DNA of 25,367 nucleotides from UBA647 sp964400545 (GTDB lineage: Bacteria > Acidobacteriota > Aminicenantia > UBA2199): positions 1-25,367 of the forward strand of contig CAYNUG010000019.1 of assembly GCA_964400545.1 (NCBI GenBank), read 5' to 3'. Under the pieces are notes generated by a model. The model was given only the letters and a program-made list of their open reading frames with translations. It made no database searches and had not been told where the DNA came from. The position numbers were made by a program, and so were the translations under genes. The number at the start of each line of letters is the position of its first letter. The first letter of the stretch is position 1. Of the stretch, positions 1 to 9,026 are shown in pieces.

Positions 1-3000
1 TGATATCCCAATCTCTTCACTCCTGTCAGGAGAAAGAAAGATAGATCTGACAATAGAAAATCCTCTCGTCATTATAAAAGATAGTTTTCCATCTCTAAAA
101 AGTTCAGGGGTGAATACAAATTCAAAATTCACTGTAAACAGGATCAATCTGAAGAATGGAGAGTTCAGGTATATAAGTAAAAAACTATCTGTTACTCTTC
201 TTGATCTCAATGTATTTTCCTATCTGAAAGGTGAAAACATATCTTTTCGGATTGTTTCACCTCATATGAAGGTTGTTTTTCCTCTCAGTAAACGGGAGGT
301 TAAACTTGTTGGTGATCTTGAGACAGAATTTCTTAACAAGAAGAAAGTTCTCAAAATAAATAAGTTCCGATGGGGGACTAAAGATCTTGTGATAACAGGT
401 AACGGAAATATATACAAGAAAGGAAATTTTGCACTACATATATTCCCGGTCGGTAATTTAGAACATGTGTTATATCCGATCCTGAAGAATCTCACGTTAA
501 AAGGAGAAGTGAGGGGAAATGCGACAATTGTTAAGGATATTTCAGGAAGAGTTATCATTAATAGTAAATTCAAAGCGCCTGAGATCATTGTTAATAATGA
601 ACGATTTAATAATTTCAACGGAACGGCGAAATGGAATAATCGCTCAAGGAATATAAGAATAAATTCAACTTTATTCTCCGATGGATTTTTAAGCACTCTT
701 AATATTGAGTCAAAAAGAAAATTTTCAAAAATAAGTATTTCTAATACCGGGACCGCAAAATTATTAAGAGTGATCAATGTCTATAATCAAGTTCCTTTGG
801 GCGGAGTTTTAAAAGAATGTAATATTGAATTGAGCAAAAGTATTCTTACCGGTTCGGTATCTGTTGAGAAGGATGTTTATTCTATGGATGAGTTCAATGT
901 GAAAGGAAATTTTGACATCGAATATCATTTGAAGGAAAAGTGGATCAGATTTAAAACTTCTAATGCAGATACAGAATTCGGTTCTATTAAACTTCTGAGC
1001 GGAAAGATCGATCCAAAGAAAAAAATATTGAAGATCGACATGGAAGGTACGATCAGGGAGCTTAGCGGAACAGATAAGTATCTGAAGAAGTATATAAATC
1101 TGGACCTTAAAACATGGGGTCTGGAAAAAGGGACTGGCCCTCTGCATCTAAATGTCAGGAAGCAAAGGGGAAGGACTGATATCAGGAGTTCATTAGATGT
1201 AAGGAATCTGATCTCAAACGGTGTTGTTCTTGACAGAATGACGATGGGAGTGAATGCATCCGGTAGCAGAACAAATGTAGATATAATAATAGATGACCGG
1301 TCTTTGAAAGGGAAAGCACATCTGATAAATGAACACGGACAATTGAATATAGATTTCAGGAACATCAGGGGCGAATCATCAAAGATATTTGGTATTCTGA
1401 AACAAAATGTGGATCTGAGTGGAGATATTTACGGAAATTTTAATTACCATTCTGAAAAAGGGATGGATGATCCCCTGATAACTGGAAAATATAAAGCAGG
1501 TTCTTTAAACTTTTATGATTTTATTTTTAAGAATGTTGACGGCGAGCTGGAGGTCTTGGACCATATTTTCCTCAAGAATCTGAGATTCGATTATCATAAA
1601 GGAAAAGGAAGATCAGATATACTGATCAATTATTCTAAGGATTATTTCAAGATAAAAGGGGAAATCAATTCTATCGATATAAGTGAAATCAGCGGAGGAT
1701 TTTCAGGAAAAGGAAATATTGAACTTGACGGTGAAGGAACGTTTAAAAAGGATCCCCTTAAGATCAAATATAATTTTCCGAAGGTCACTTTTTATTCCAA
1801 GAGGCCTTTTTCGGTTAGTGGCGAAGGGGAGATAATGACAGATTTTTCAGAATATGTTATTTCCGCTCCTGGAATATTGAAGAACAACAATATCGAATCG
1901 CTATTCACTTTTGTTTTTGGATTTGAGAATAACAAATTCAATGGATCGTTTAATATTGATCTAAAAGATATCAATGTAATCATGCCATGGGAGAACAACA
2001 AGGGGATAGTAAATCTCAAAAGTGAGATCAGTAGTGATCAGAACAATAATATCCATTTTCAGGGAGTTGCAGATTTTAATGGCAAATATATCTCTTTTCC
2101 GGGTTTTCCTCACACTCTGGATGAATTTAAAGGGTCGCTTTTTTTCAAAGATCTTAGTTTCACTATGAGGTCATTTGCAGGAAAGATGGGCGGGGGAGAT
2201 GTTACCGGAAATGGAATGTTGAAGGTTGAAAATGATGAATTGAAAGATCTGCTTGTAACGTTTAATGGAAAAAATATGCTCTTGTTCCCTATGGAAAGAG
2301 CTAATTTTAAGATGAATGCGAATTTGAATATTCAGAAGAAGAAGGAGAAGTTCATTCTTGGAGGTGCAATTAATTTTCTGTCACTTTTCTGGGAGAGAGA
2401 AATTGATGAAGGTATCTCTTTTTATGCAGGATCAGGGAATGAGAAATCCTCACAGTCAAAATTTCTGGATAATCTCGAGTTCGATATCTCTATGCGGGGA
2501 AAAAATAATATAAATGTCAGTAACTCTTTTTTTAGAGGAAAAGGCGAGGTGGATCTTCGGCTTAAGGGAAACAGGGATTTCCCTATCCTTTCCGGTTCCA
2601 TAAGGAGTAGAGAGGGGGTTGTCCTTATATCAGGGAAAGAATTTGATCTTATAAAGGCCAGACTTATATTTAATAATAAGATAAAGATCAATCCTCTTAT
2701 AAGACTTGAAGCTGAGACTTTCATAAAAAGTTACAGGATAAAATTTTTGATATCAGGTCTTTCGTCAGGAGCAAGACCGGAATTTATTGCATCCCCTCCT
2801 CTTCCGCAGCAGGATATTATTGCACTTATTTCTCTCGGAGAACTATTTCAAAGATCTTCCTCGACGAATATTAGTTCAGAGGTTGGTACGACAGGTCTTG
2901 TTACTACTGCATTAACTGATCAGATCCAAAAGAGGGTGAAAAAATTGTTTGGAATTGATATGTTAAAACTTGATCCCGACCCGACAAGATCTTCTCTGGA

Positions 3001-3193
3001 AGGAGTGTCCCGACTTACGATAGGAAAATCGATCTCCAAAGATTTCCTCATTGTATATTCTACGGATATTTCCAGGGCAACCAGAGATGTGTATTTTTTC
3101 CAATATCAGATAACCCCGACCATTTCTCTTATAGGGAAAAGGAATGAAGAGGGAAGGTTAAGCCTGGATATAAGATTCAGGAAACGGTATTGA
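1..3193 (+). CDS. tamB: TamB-family (DUF490) translocation/assembly protein, 5' end outside window
   Basis: Partial: the frame is open from base 2 with no start codon needed inside the window, so the gene begins upstream; about 1063 residues are visible. The protein is a long chain of beta-rich segments (alternating hydrophobic residues, many Lys/Asn/Gly), as in AsmA/TamB proteins that span the periplasm. The C-terminal about 130 residues carry the recognisable DUF490 end: 'PPLPQQDIIALISLGEL', 'LTDQIQKRVKKLFGIDMLKLDP', 'TIGKSISKDFLIVYSTDIS' and a terminal Tyr after 'DIRFRKR'. Known family role: with an Omp85 partner it supports outer-membrane protein insertion and/or phospholipid transport. 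The stop codon is 3 bases before the Omp85 gene, so the two are almost certainly co-transcribed. Family assignment is secure; the exact cargo is not inferable. Confidence 0.9.
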   Translation, partial: DIPISSLLSGERKIDLTIENPLVIIKDSFPSLKSSGVNTNSKFTVNRINLKNGEFRYISKKLSVTLLDLNVFSYLKGENISFRIVSPHMKVVFPLSKREVKLVGDLETEFLNKKKVLKINKFRWGTKDLVITGNGNIYKKGNFALHIFPVGNLEHVLYPILKNLTLKGEVRGNATIVKDISGRVIINSKFKAPEIIVNNERFNNFNGTAKWNNRSRNIRINSTLFSDGFLSTLNIESKRKFSKISISNTGTAKLLRVINVYNQVPLGGVLKECNIELSKSILTGSVSVEKDVYSMDEFNVKGNFDIEYHLKEKWIRFKTSNADTEFGSIKLLSGKIDPKKKILKIDMEGTIRELSGTDKYLKKYINLDLKTWGLEKGTGPLHLNVRKQRGRTDIRSSLDVRNLISNGVVLDRMTMGVNASGSRTNVDIIIDDRSLKGKAHLINEHGQLNIDFRNIRGESSKIFGILKQNVDLSGDIYGNFNYHSEKGMDDPLITGKYKAGSLNFYDFIFKNVDGELEVLDHIFLKNLRFDYHKGKGRSDILINYSKDYFKIKGEINSIDISEISGGFSGKGNIELDGEGTFKKDPLKIKYNFPKVTFYSKRPFSVSGEGEIMTDFSEYVISAPGILKNNNIESLFTFVFGFENNKFNGSFNIDLKDINVIMPWENNKGIVNLKSEISSDQNNNIHFQGVADFNGKYISFPGFPHTLDEFKGSLFFKDLSFTMRSFAGKMGGGDVTGNGMLKVENDELKDLLVTFNGKNMLLFPMERANFKMNANLNIQKKKEKFILGGAINFLSLFWEREIDEGISFYAGSGNEKSSQSKFLDNLEFDISMRGKNNINVSNSFFRGKGEVDLRLKGNRDFPILSGSIRSREGVVLISGKEFDLIKARLIFNNKIKINPLIRLEAETFIKSYRIKFLISGLSSGARPEFIASPPLPQQDIIALISLGELFQRSSSTNISSEVGTTGLVTTALTDQIQKRVKKLFGIDMLKLDPDPTRSSLEGVSRLTIGKSISKDFLIVYSTDISRATRDVYFFQYQITPTISLIGKRNEEGRLSLDIRFRKRY

Positions 3194-3196
3194 TAA

Positions 3197-5905
3197 ATGA
3201 AACGGAAAAGAACTTTACGATCATGTGTCCTCACTGTTATTCTGTTTTCTACTCTTCTGCTTGCCTTTCAGGGAATGAATTTGTTCTCATCATCATACAG
3301 TTCCATGAAGATAAAGAATATCGAATTCAGTTTTAATGAGAGTGGAGGAATATTTGATCTTAAGAAACTTTCGCCACTCGTTACAATCAAGTCTGGTGAA
3401 TATTTCAATCAGAAAAAGATAAGGAATTCCCTTCAGAATCTTTATGATGTCGGATATTTTTCTGATATAGAAGTGAAGATAGTTGTATTGCCAGGAGATT
3501 TATTGAATGTTATTTTCAGACTTAAAAGCAGGCTTATGATCAGGAAGATATCGTTTGATCATTCCGGTTTAGATTCAGGAGAACTTCTGAAGTCTATCCA
3601 TTCAATTAGAAAGAATATATTTCTAGATAAAGAGAATGTTTTAAAAGCTGTTGAAGAAATAAGGCTTTTTTTGAACAATAGAGGATATTTTAGTCCTGTT
3701 ATTAAACATAGGATAAAAGTTAAAGGAATGAATGCTGTGGTTTCTTTTAATATAAGAAAGGGAGAGATCACAAATCTCAACAGGATTTTTATCAAAGGGG
3801 ATGATCATGGGATTTTAAAGGAAAATAATGAATTCTTGGATCCGGACAAATATATCCCCCACATTTTTTCGAAAAAGATAAAAAGAATTGAAAACAAACT
3901 TAAGGATATTGGATATTTTTTTCCTAATATTACTATAAAAAAAGTCTTCCTTAACAAGTTTAAAACAAATGTGAATATTTATCTGGAATTAAATCCCGGT
4001 TACAAATATACAATCAAGATCATTGGAATTAAGAAAAAATTTGGTTTTGTAACTGATATATGGAGAAAAAAAGTTTTTGAAAAATGGGCAGAAAGGGAAA
4101 GTAGGGCAAGAATAATAATCTATTTGAGGAACAGTGGTTTCCTTAATGCTGAAGTAACTTCCGAAATTAAAACCTTGAAGGATGAAAAGTTTATCATATT
4201 TCATGTAAAAAAAAATGAAAGATATGTACTGGGGAAAATAGATTTTAAAGGTAACAGATCGATATCTTCAAAAGTACTCCGAGATGTTATTTCTGTTGAT
4301 GATCTCATATTTGACAGAATATTCCATCTCCGGATCAATTCTATAAAAGTTGATTCTGAGGTTCTTAAATGGTTCTATTATTATAAAGGCTTCCCTTTTG
4401 TGAGAATATCAACTGAACTTGAATTTAAGAAGAGATCGGTGAATCTTAAGTATCTGATTAAAGAAGGCGACAGGTACATTGTTGATTCAATATTATTCCG
4501 TGGTAATAAGCTGGTTAGATCGGACACATTAAATTCTATAATAAAAACAAGATCTTCAAGTCCGTTTGTTCAGAGAAGACTTAACGAGGATATTGAGGAA
4601 ATCAGGAGTTTTTATTACAAAAAGGGATTTGATAATATTAAGATCGGCTCTGAAATAACTCCGGGGAAAGTGAAGTCAATATTAATAGATGTTAAAGAGG
4701 GTGTTTGTTTTAAATTCGGGAAACTTATAGTGATCGGAGCCACGAGAGATCAGGAAAGATTACTTGATAAATTATTTCCATTAAAGAATGGAGAATACTT
4801 CAATAGATTGAAAGTTGATAATTTCAAGAACGAAATGGATAGAAGTTCAATATTTAGTGAAATAAGGATCAAGAAGATCGTGATTGACAAAACTGTAAAT
4901 ATTCTTTTTACAACTGAACAGAATAAGAGTAAATATCTTGGATTTGGAATTGGATATGAAGAAAGGACTGGGATAAGATTTACATTTGAATATCAGAAAA
5001 GAAATTTCTTCAATTCCCATTCAACATTTTCTGCATTGGTTCAATTAGGTCTAAAAGAGAGAAGAGGGGAAATAAGTTATGAGACTCCGTATATATTCGG
5101 AACGAGAATAAATTCATCTTTGAAAATATGGGAAGAGAATGAACTCTACAGAAGTTACAAATTCAATAGATATGGGTTGTCAGAATCACTTGTAAAGAAG
5201 CTGACGAAGGATTCTTATGTTCTCTCATCCCTGAGCTGGTACAGGACCAAACTGATTGATCTCAATGTTTCCAGTGGAGGGATCGATCTGGTGGATGTTC
5301 CTTATGATATTACAGCTTTAAATTTTTCTTATGTAAGGGATAAAAGGGATAACCCGTTCCTCCCGCGAAAAGGGGATTTTTTCTCCACTGATATAAAGTT
5401 TGCTCTTCCGGTTCTTAAGAGTGATTTTTCTTTTATAAGATTCAGATGGGGTTACCAGAAGAATATGAGATTTTTTAAGAATGGAATTTTTTCTTTTTCT
5501 GTCAGAAACGGATTTGCAACAGATAATGTTCCTATAACCGAAAGATTTTTTGGAGGAGGTTCCACTACTTTCAGAGGTACCAGAAATGACAAACTCGGAT
5601 CACTTGACAGTGATACGGGCGAACCATATGGGGGGAATTCACTTCTTTTATTCAATTTTGAAGTCACTTTCCCACTCTATATTGTTCCTTTGGAAGATCT
5701 CTATTACTCTATCTTCGCCGATTTCGGAAATATTTACAGATATGCTGATGAAATAAGTATTGGTAATCTGCAGAAGGCCATAGGTCTTGGGTTGAGGCTT
5801 AAATCTTCAATAGGAGTACTAAGTTTTGATATAGCTTATAATATAGAAAGGAGGGAGAGTGTAAGTCCGATAGCCTTGCACCTGGGAATAGGAAATGTTT
5901 TTTAA
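3197..5905 (+). CDS. Omp85/BamA-family outer-membrane assembly protein with about seven POTRA domains
   Basis: A 902-residue protein with an N-terminal signal sequence (basic start then a hydrophobic stretch at about residues 9-26). I count roughly seven POTRA-like units by the recurring pattern of a 'I..I.F.GN' strand, helix pair with 'GYF' or 'GF', and a closing strand ending in 'EGDRY' or 'KKNERY': about 37-110, 111-185, 186-271, 272-345, 346-426, 427-510 and 511-575. The remainder is a 16-strand beta-barrel (Bac_surface_Ag/D15) with the family motif 'FGGGSTTFRG' in its last third and a C-terminal aromatic residue, 'GIGNVF'. BamA usually has five POTRAs and TamA three, so this is larger than both. 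It could be the main BamA or a TamA-like partner of the adjacent TamB; the sequence alone does not decide. Its end overlaps the next gene by 11 bases. Confidence 0.92.
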   Translation: MKRKRTLRSCVLTVILFSTLLLAFQGMNLFSSSYSSMKIKNIEFSFNESGGIFDLKKLSPLVTIKSGEYFNQKKIRNSLQNLYDVGYFSDIEVKIVVLPGDLLNVIFRLKSRLMIRKISFDHSGLDSGELLKSIHSIRKNIFLDKENVLKAVEEIRLFLNNRGYFSPVIKHRIKVKGMNAVVSFNIRKGEITNLNRIFIKGDDHGILKENNEFLDPDKYIPHIFSKKIKRIENKLKDIGYFFPNITIKKVFLNKFKTNVNIYLELNPGYKYTIKIIGIKKKFGFVTDIWRKKVFEKWAERESRARIIIYLRNSGFLNAEVTSEIKTLKDEKFIIFHVKKNERYVLGKIDFKGNRSISSKVLRDVISVDDLIFDRIFHLRINSIKVDSEVLKWFYYYKGFPFVRISTELEFKKRSVNLKYLIKEGDRYIVDSILFRGNKLVRSDTLNSIIKTRSSSPFVQRRLNEDIEEIRSFYYKKGFDNIKIGSEITPGKVKSILIDVKEGVCFKFGKLIVIGATRDQERLLDKLFPLKNGEYFNRLKVDNFKNEMDRSSIFSEIRIKKIVIDKTVNILFTTEQNKSKYLGFGIGYEERTGIRFTFEYQKRNFFNSHSTFSALVQLGLKERRGEISYETPYIFGTRINSSLKIWEENELYRSYKFNRYGLSESLVKKLTKDSYVLSSLSWYRTKLIDLNVSSGGIDLVDVPYDITALNFSYVRDKRDNPFLPRKGDFFSTDIKFALPVLKSDFSFIRFRWGYQKNMRFFKNGIFSFSVRNGFATDNVPITERFFGGGSTTFRGTRNDKLGSLDSDTGEPYGGNSLLLFNFEVTFPLYIVPLEDLYYSIFADFGNIYRYADEISIGNLQKAIGLGLRLKSSIGVLSFDIAYNIERRESVSPIALHLGIGNVF

Positions 5906-6557
5906 AATCATAGCTTCTTTACTTCTTTTGCTTCATCCGTCTGAGATCTTGATAGATAAAATAGCGGCAGTAGTAAATACTGATATCATTACCGTCTCAG
6001 ATATAGATAAATCTCTTTTCTTTTTTTCTCCCTTTGAGAGTGGCAGGACAAATGAAGATGATCTGTATCTGAATGAATTAAATAACCTTATTAATTATAA
6101 GATCATATTTCTTGAATACCGAGATCAGTTTGTCCTTACCGAGGAAGATTTTGAAAATGTCCAGAGGTCTATAATCGAAGAGTATGGTTCTCTTGATGAG
6201 ATGGGGAAAATATTGGACAAGTTCGATATGGATATGAAGGATTTCCGCTTGTTTCTTGAGGAAAAAGTTCTCTATGAAAAAGTTATAGAGGATAAATTTA
6301 AGCTTGGTGTTATTATAGATTTCTCTGAAATTGAGCAATTCTATAATAATACGTATCTTCCTTCAAGAAAAGATCTGGGGATCGAACCCAAATCTATGAT
6401 CGAGATGACTCCGGTCATAGAAAGCTATCTGAGAAATAAGAAGGTCAGGAAAGAATTGTCCCAGTGGATAAATGGTATTAAATCCTCCTATTATATTAAG
6501 AATATACTTTTTAGGGAAAAGGATCGTAATGAAGATCAAACCGCAGGGAAAAAATAG
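5895..6557 (+). CDS. SurA N-domain-like periplasmic chaperone without PPIase domain
   Basis: A 220-residue protein starting with a short hydrophobic signal ('FFKIIASLLLLL'), followed directly by the SurA/PpiD opening motif 'IDKIAAVVNTDIITVSDID'. A helical core follows, with 'LNNLINYKIIFLEY' and 'LEEKVLYEKVI', then the closing SurA-core segment 'EMTPVIESYLRNKKVRKEL..WI', which in SurA follows the rotamase domains. No parvulin PPIase domain is present, so it is a chaperone-only version. Expected role: holding unfolded outer-membrane proteins in the periplasm for the upstream Omp85. The start codon lies inside the last codons of the Omp85 gene, so expression is probably translationally coupled. 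It overlaps the following small gene by 29 bases. Confidence 0.8.
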   Translation: MFFKIIASLLLLLHPSEILIDKIAAVVNTDIITVSDIDKSLFFFSPFESGRTNEDDLYLNELNNLINYKIIFLEYRDQFVLTEEDFENVQRSIIEEYGSLDEMGKILDKFDMDMKDFRLFLEEKVLYEKVIEDKFKLGVIIDFSEIEQFYNNTYLPSRKDLGIEPKSMIEMTPVIESYLRNKKVRKELSQWINGIKSSYYIKNILFREKDRNEDQTAGKK

Positions 6558-6861
6558 TAATAATCATAGAAATGAATGTCCGTACTGCGGGTCGGACAAT
6601 ATTCTTCCTTATGAAGATGATTCAATTAAAAGTAGTGATCTTTCGGTTACAATGATCATAACGACTGCATTGAGCATAGTTGCACTTTATCTGGCTTTTG
6701 TTGTTACTTCCTATCTTTATTTCCCGGTTGTTGTTTTTATAGGTATAATTATTTCCACAAGGATTATTAACAAAAAAGAGAGAGGACCCGGGAAAAGAAC
6801 TGATTCCGGAGGAGGAAACTATATCTGCCTCAATTGTAATAATAGTTTTTTCAAGAAATGA
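6529..6861 (+). CDS. Small zinc-ribbon membrane protein of unknown function
   Basis: A 110-residue protein. The ATG at 6529 is preferred because it is preceded by an AGGGAAAAGGA purine run; a longer frame from 6472 would lie deep in the preceding gene. Layout: an N-terminal 'CPYCGSDN' knuckle at about residues 17-24, two closely spaced hydrophobic segments at about 40-60 and 63-78, a Lys/Arg/Gly linker, and a C-terminal 'CLNCNNSF' knuckle. The two CxxC pairs could form one zinc ribbon brought together on the cytoplasmic face by the membrane hairpin. I do not recognise a named family. It ends the plus-strand block and converges on the minus-strand operon with only 14 bases between stop codons. 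Confidence 0.65.
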   Translation: MKIKPQGKNSNNHRNECPYCGSDNILPYEDDSIKSSDLSVTMIITTALSIVALYLAFVVTSYLYFPVVVFIGIIISTRIINKKERGPGKRTDSGGGNYICLNCNNSFFKK

Positions 6862-6875
6862 TCACTTTAATTTAA

Positions 6876-7304
6876 TTATAACTGGGTCTTACTGATCACT
6901 CTTCCATTCAATATAGTTACTGTTAATATGGTTTTTTTATCTTTATTTCTAATAAGTCGGGCTGTAACTTTTTCATCCTTCAATTTGTTGGATATTTTTA
7001 TTCCGGCAAAAATTGTTATTCTTTTATAATCGATCCCTGATCTGCTGTTAGGGTCAGGATTAAAGAATATTTTTACAGAATTTGTCTCGGGCAAAGATTC
7101 AATGTTAGCAATCCCTTCTATATTTTTCATGTAATTGAGAGTGTTATTGAACAATTCTGATTTATTCTCATTTGAGTCATTTCCTGTTGTCAGAAAAAAT
7201 AAAACTGAAAATAGAATTAGAATACCTATTGAAACAGCCCATATCATTTTATTTGATCTTTCCGGATTGATCTGACGCTTGAATTTCTTTTTTAAATTTT
7301 TCAT
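6876..7304 (-). CDS. Hypothetical protein with one N-terminal membrane anchor
   Basis: A 142-residue protein: a very basic N-terminus, a single transmembrane helix at about residues 20-39 ('MIWAVSIGILILFSVLFFL'), then a polar domain of about 100 residues with alternating hydrophobic residues ('TILTVTILNGRVIS') that is presumably periplasmic. No cysteine motif or recognisable catalytic signature is visible. The start codon lies 5 bases after the moxR stop, so it is the last gene of the dnaJ-moxR run and should be co-expressed with it. In other genomes MoxR ATPases often sit beside membrane-anchored von Willebrand or DUF58 proteins; this one does not look like either. Confidence 0.7.
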   Translation of the reverse strand: MKNLKKKFKRQINPERSNKMIWAVSIGILILFSVLFFLTTGNDSNENKSELFNNTLNYMKNIEGIANIESLPETNSVKIFFNPDPNSRSGIDYKRITIFAGIKISNKLKDEKVTARLIRNKDKKTILTVTILNGRVISKTQL

Positions 7305-7309
7305 TGTTA

Positions 7310-8299
7310 TCAGGGTACCTCAATATTATCAAAAATTTTTGTTATGATGTTATCACTTGTCATTTCTTCAGCTTCAGCTTCGTAACTGAGAATGATCCTG
7401 TGTCTTAATACGTCTCTCCCTATAGTTTTAATATCTTCTGGAGTAACATATCCTCTTCCCCTGATAAATGCGAATGCTCTTGAAGCATCTGTCAGGTATA
7501 TCGAGGCTCTCGGCGATGCACCGAATTGAATAAAATTCTTAAGGTCTTTTATTCCGCTCTCTTCCGGGAACCTTGTGGCGAAAACAATATTAAGTATATA
7601 CTCTCTGATCCTGTCATCAATATAGACCATTTTATAAGCACTACCGAGTTTCTTAATATCTTCTTTTGAACCTACTTTCGAGGCAACAGGGAAATTCCCG
7701 GAACTGAATCTTTCAATTATTGTACTCTCTTCCTCTTTCTCCGGGTAGGTTATAAGCACTTTTAACAGAAATCTGTCTATCTGAGCCTCGGGCAGGGGAT
7801 ATGTTCCTTCCTGTTCAATGGGGTTCTGTGTTGCCATGACCATGAAAGGTTTGTCCAACTTATGTGAATTATCACCAATAGTAACCTGAAGCTCCTGCAT
7901 TGATTCAAGCAGAGCACTCTGGACTTTTGCCGGAGCCCTGTTTATCTCATCCGCAAGGAGAAGATTTGTGAAAATCGGACCTTTTCTTGTAAGAAATTCG
8001 GAAGTTTTTGGATTAACGATCATGGTGCCGGTAAGATCTGCAGGGAGGAGATCGGGAGTAAACTGAATTCTTGAGAAATTCAGATCCAGCACTTCACCCA
8101 GTGTTTTAACTGCCAGTGTTTTTGCAAGTCCCGGTACTCCTTCAAGGAGCAGATGGCCGGAAGTGATCAGTGCGATCATAATTCTTTCAAGCAGAGTTTT
8201 CTGCCCTACTATGACCTTTTGCATTTCAGCCATTATTTTGGTGATGATCTCACTTTCCTTTTTTATTTTTTCATTAATGAATGTCATATCATTGTTCAT
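7310..8299 (-). CDS. MoxR-family AAA+ ATPase
   Basis: A 329-residue AAA+ protein of normal MoxR length. Walker A is 'GVPGLAKT' at 54-61, Walker B 'LLLADE' at about 113-118 followed by 'INRAPAKVQSALLE', sensor 1 lies in 'MVMATQNPIEQEGTYPLPEAQ', and the C-terminal lid has 'GASPRASIYL'. These are diagnostic MoxR motifs. Start: the ATG at 8299 is preceded by AGGAGG five bases upstream, a strong ribosome site. Known role: chaperone-like ATPases that help assemble or activate protein complexes, often with a von Willebrand-domain partner. No such partner is adjacent here; neighbours are a DnaC-like ATPase (13 bases upstream) and a small membrane protein downstream. The substrate therefore cannot be inferred. 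Confidence 0.92.
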   Translation of the reverse strand: MNNDMTFINEKIKKESEIITKIMAEMQKVIVGQKTLLERIMIALITSGHLLLEGVPGLAKTLAVKTLGEVLDLNFSRIQFTPDLLPADLTGTMIVNPKTSEFLTRKGPIFTNLLLADEINRAPAKVQSALLESMQELQVTIGDNSHKLDKPFMVMATQNPIEQEGTYPLPEAQIDRFLLKVLITYPEKEEESTIIERFSSGNFPVASKVGSKEDIKKLGSAYKMVYIDDRIREYILNIVFATRFPEESGIKDLKNFIQFGASPRASIYLTDASRAFAFIRGRGYVTPEDIKTIGRDVLRHRIILSYEAEAEEMTSDNIITKIFDNIEVP

Positions 8300-8312
8300 A
8301 TGTTCCTCCTGA

Positions 8313-9026
8313 TCATCCCCATTTCTGTCTGTAATCCAGAGTTTTTATGTGATGTGTTTTTGCCATTTCAAAAACCCTGCTTCTTATTCTATCTCCAACC
8401 CTGTCTCTGAGAGTAGGTTGCTGACCATCAAAACTTTCATCGGGATAATTAGTGGCAAAAAGGGTGATCTTCTGTTTGTTATATCTATGATTAATCAAAT
8501 AATATATATTATCTTTTACCCATTGGCTTGGTATCGAAGAACCAAACTCATCCATAATAAGAAGCTGAGTGTTTGATAATCTTTCTATCAGATCATTTAT
8601 AAGGGAAAAGTCTCTGAAAGAATGAGATTCACCACTCCTCATTTCTCTTACCATATCATTCCAGTCAATGTAGTATATATCTGTTAAAGGATATTTTTTG
8701 AATATTCCTGTTGCTATTGCACACAGAAGCCTTGTCTTTCCTACTCCTGTTCCACCATGAAGGAGAAGTCCCTTCTGCAAAACAGGAAAATCATTAATAA
8801 ATTTTTTAATGTCCTTAACAATTTTAATGAGATCAGTGTCTTCCTCTTCAGGATAGAAATCTGCAAGCCCGGAACCGGCAAATCTGGGAGGGATGTTTGC
8901 ATTGAGGCATCTGTCTTTAAGGAGATTGATCTTTTGACACTTGCATCTTCTGAGGAACTCCCTGCCATCTTTTGTTATTTTTTCCCATCCAGAATCATTA
9001 CAAATATTACACTTATATTTTGTCAA
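8313..9026 (-). CDS. DnaC/DnaI/IstB-like AAA+ ATPase (putative helicase loader)
   Basis: A 237-residue protein. An N-terminal cysteine module, 'CNICNDSG' at 6-13 with 'CKCQ' at 28-31, resembles the zinc-binding N-domain of DnaI/DnaC-type proteins. The AAA+ core has Walker A 'GGTGVGKT' at 91-98, Walker B 'LLIMDEFG' at about 156-163, sensor 1 'FATNYP', and an arginine-finger region 'DRVGDRIRSRVFEM', the standard DnaC signature. The start is TTG at 9026, overlapping the sigma-factor stop by 4 bases, with GGAG suitably placed upstream. There is no transposase nearby, so IstB (the IS21 helper) is unlikely; a replication helicase loader or a loader-like stress protein is more likely. Placement between a sigma factor and moxR in a dnaJ-hspR operon is unusual. 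Confidence 0.85.
   Translation of the reverse strand: MTKYKCNICNDSGWEKITKDGREFLRRCKCQKINLLKDRCLNANIPPRFAGSGLADFYPEEEDTDLIKIVKDIKKFINDFPVLQKGLLLHGGTGVGKTRLLCAIATGIFKKYPLTDIYYIDWNDMVREMRSGESHSFRDFSLINDLIERLSNTQLLIMDEFGSSIPSQWVKDNIYYLINHRYNKQKITLFATNYPDESFDGQQPTLRDRVGDRIRSRVFEMAKTHHIKTLDYRQKWG

Noticed and set aside
262..2724. Several minus-strand open frames of 75-171 codons inside tamB
   Set aside because: They are antisense shadows of a clear, continuous TamB reading frame; they show no recognisable domains, and their translations are the Phe/Leu/Ser/Ile-rich type produced by reading AT-rich genes backwards.
6472..6528. Upstream extension of the zinc-ribbon protein
   Set aside because: It would overlap the SurA-like gene by 86 bases and lacks a ribosome site, whereas ATG 6529 has one.
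8313..9026. IstB (IS21 transposition helper) identity for the DnaC-like ATPase
   Set aside because: There is no transposase, terminal repeat or target duplication nearby, and the gene is embedded by overlap in a housekeeping/stress operon; a DnaI/DnaC-type loader fits better.
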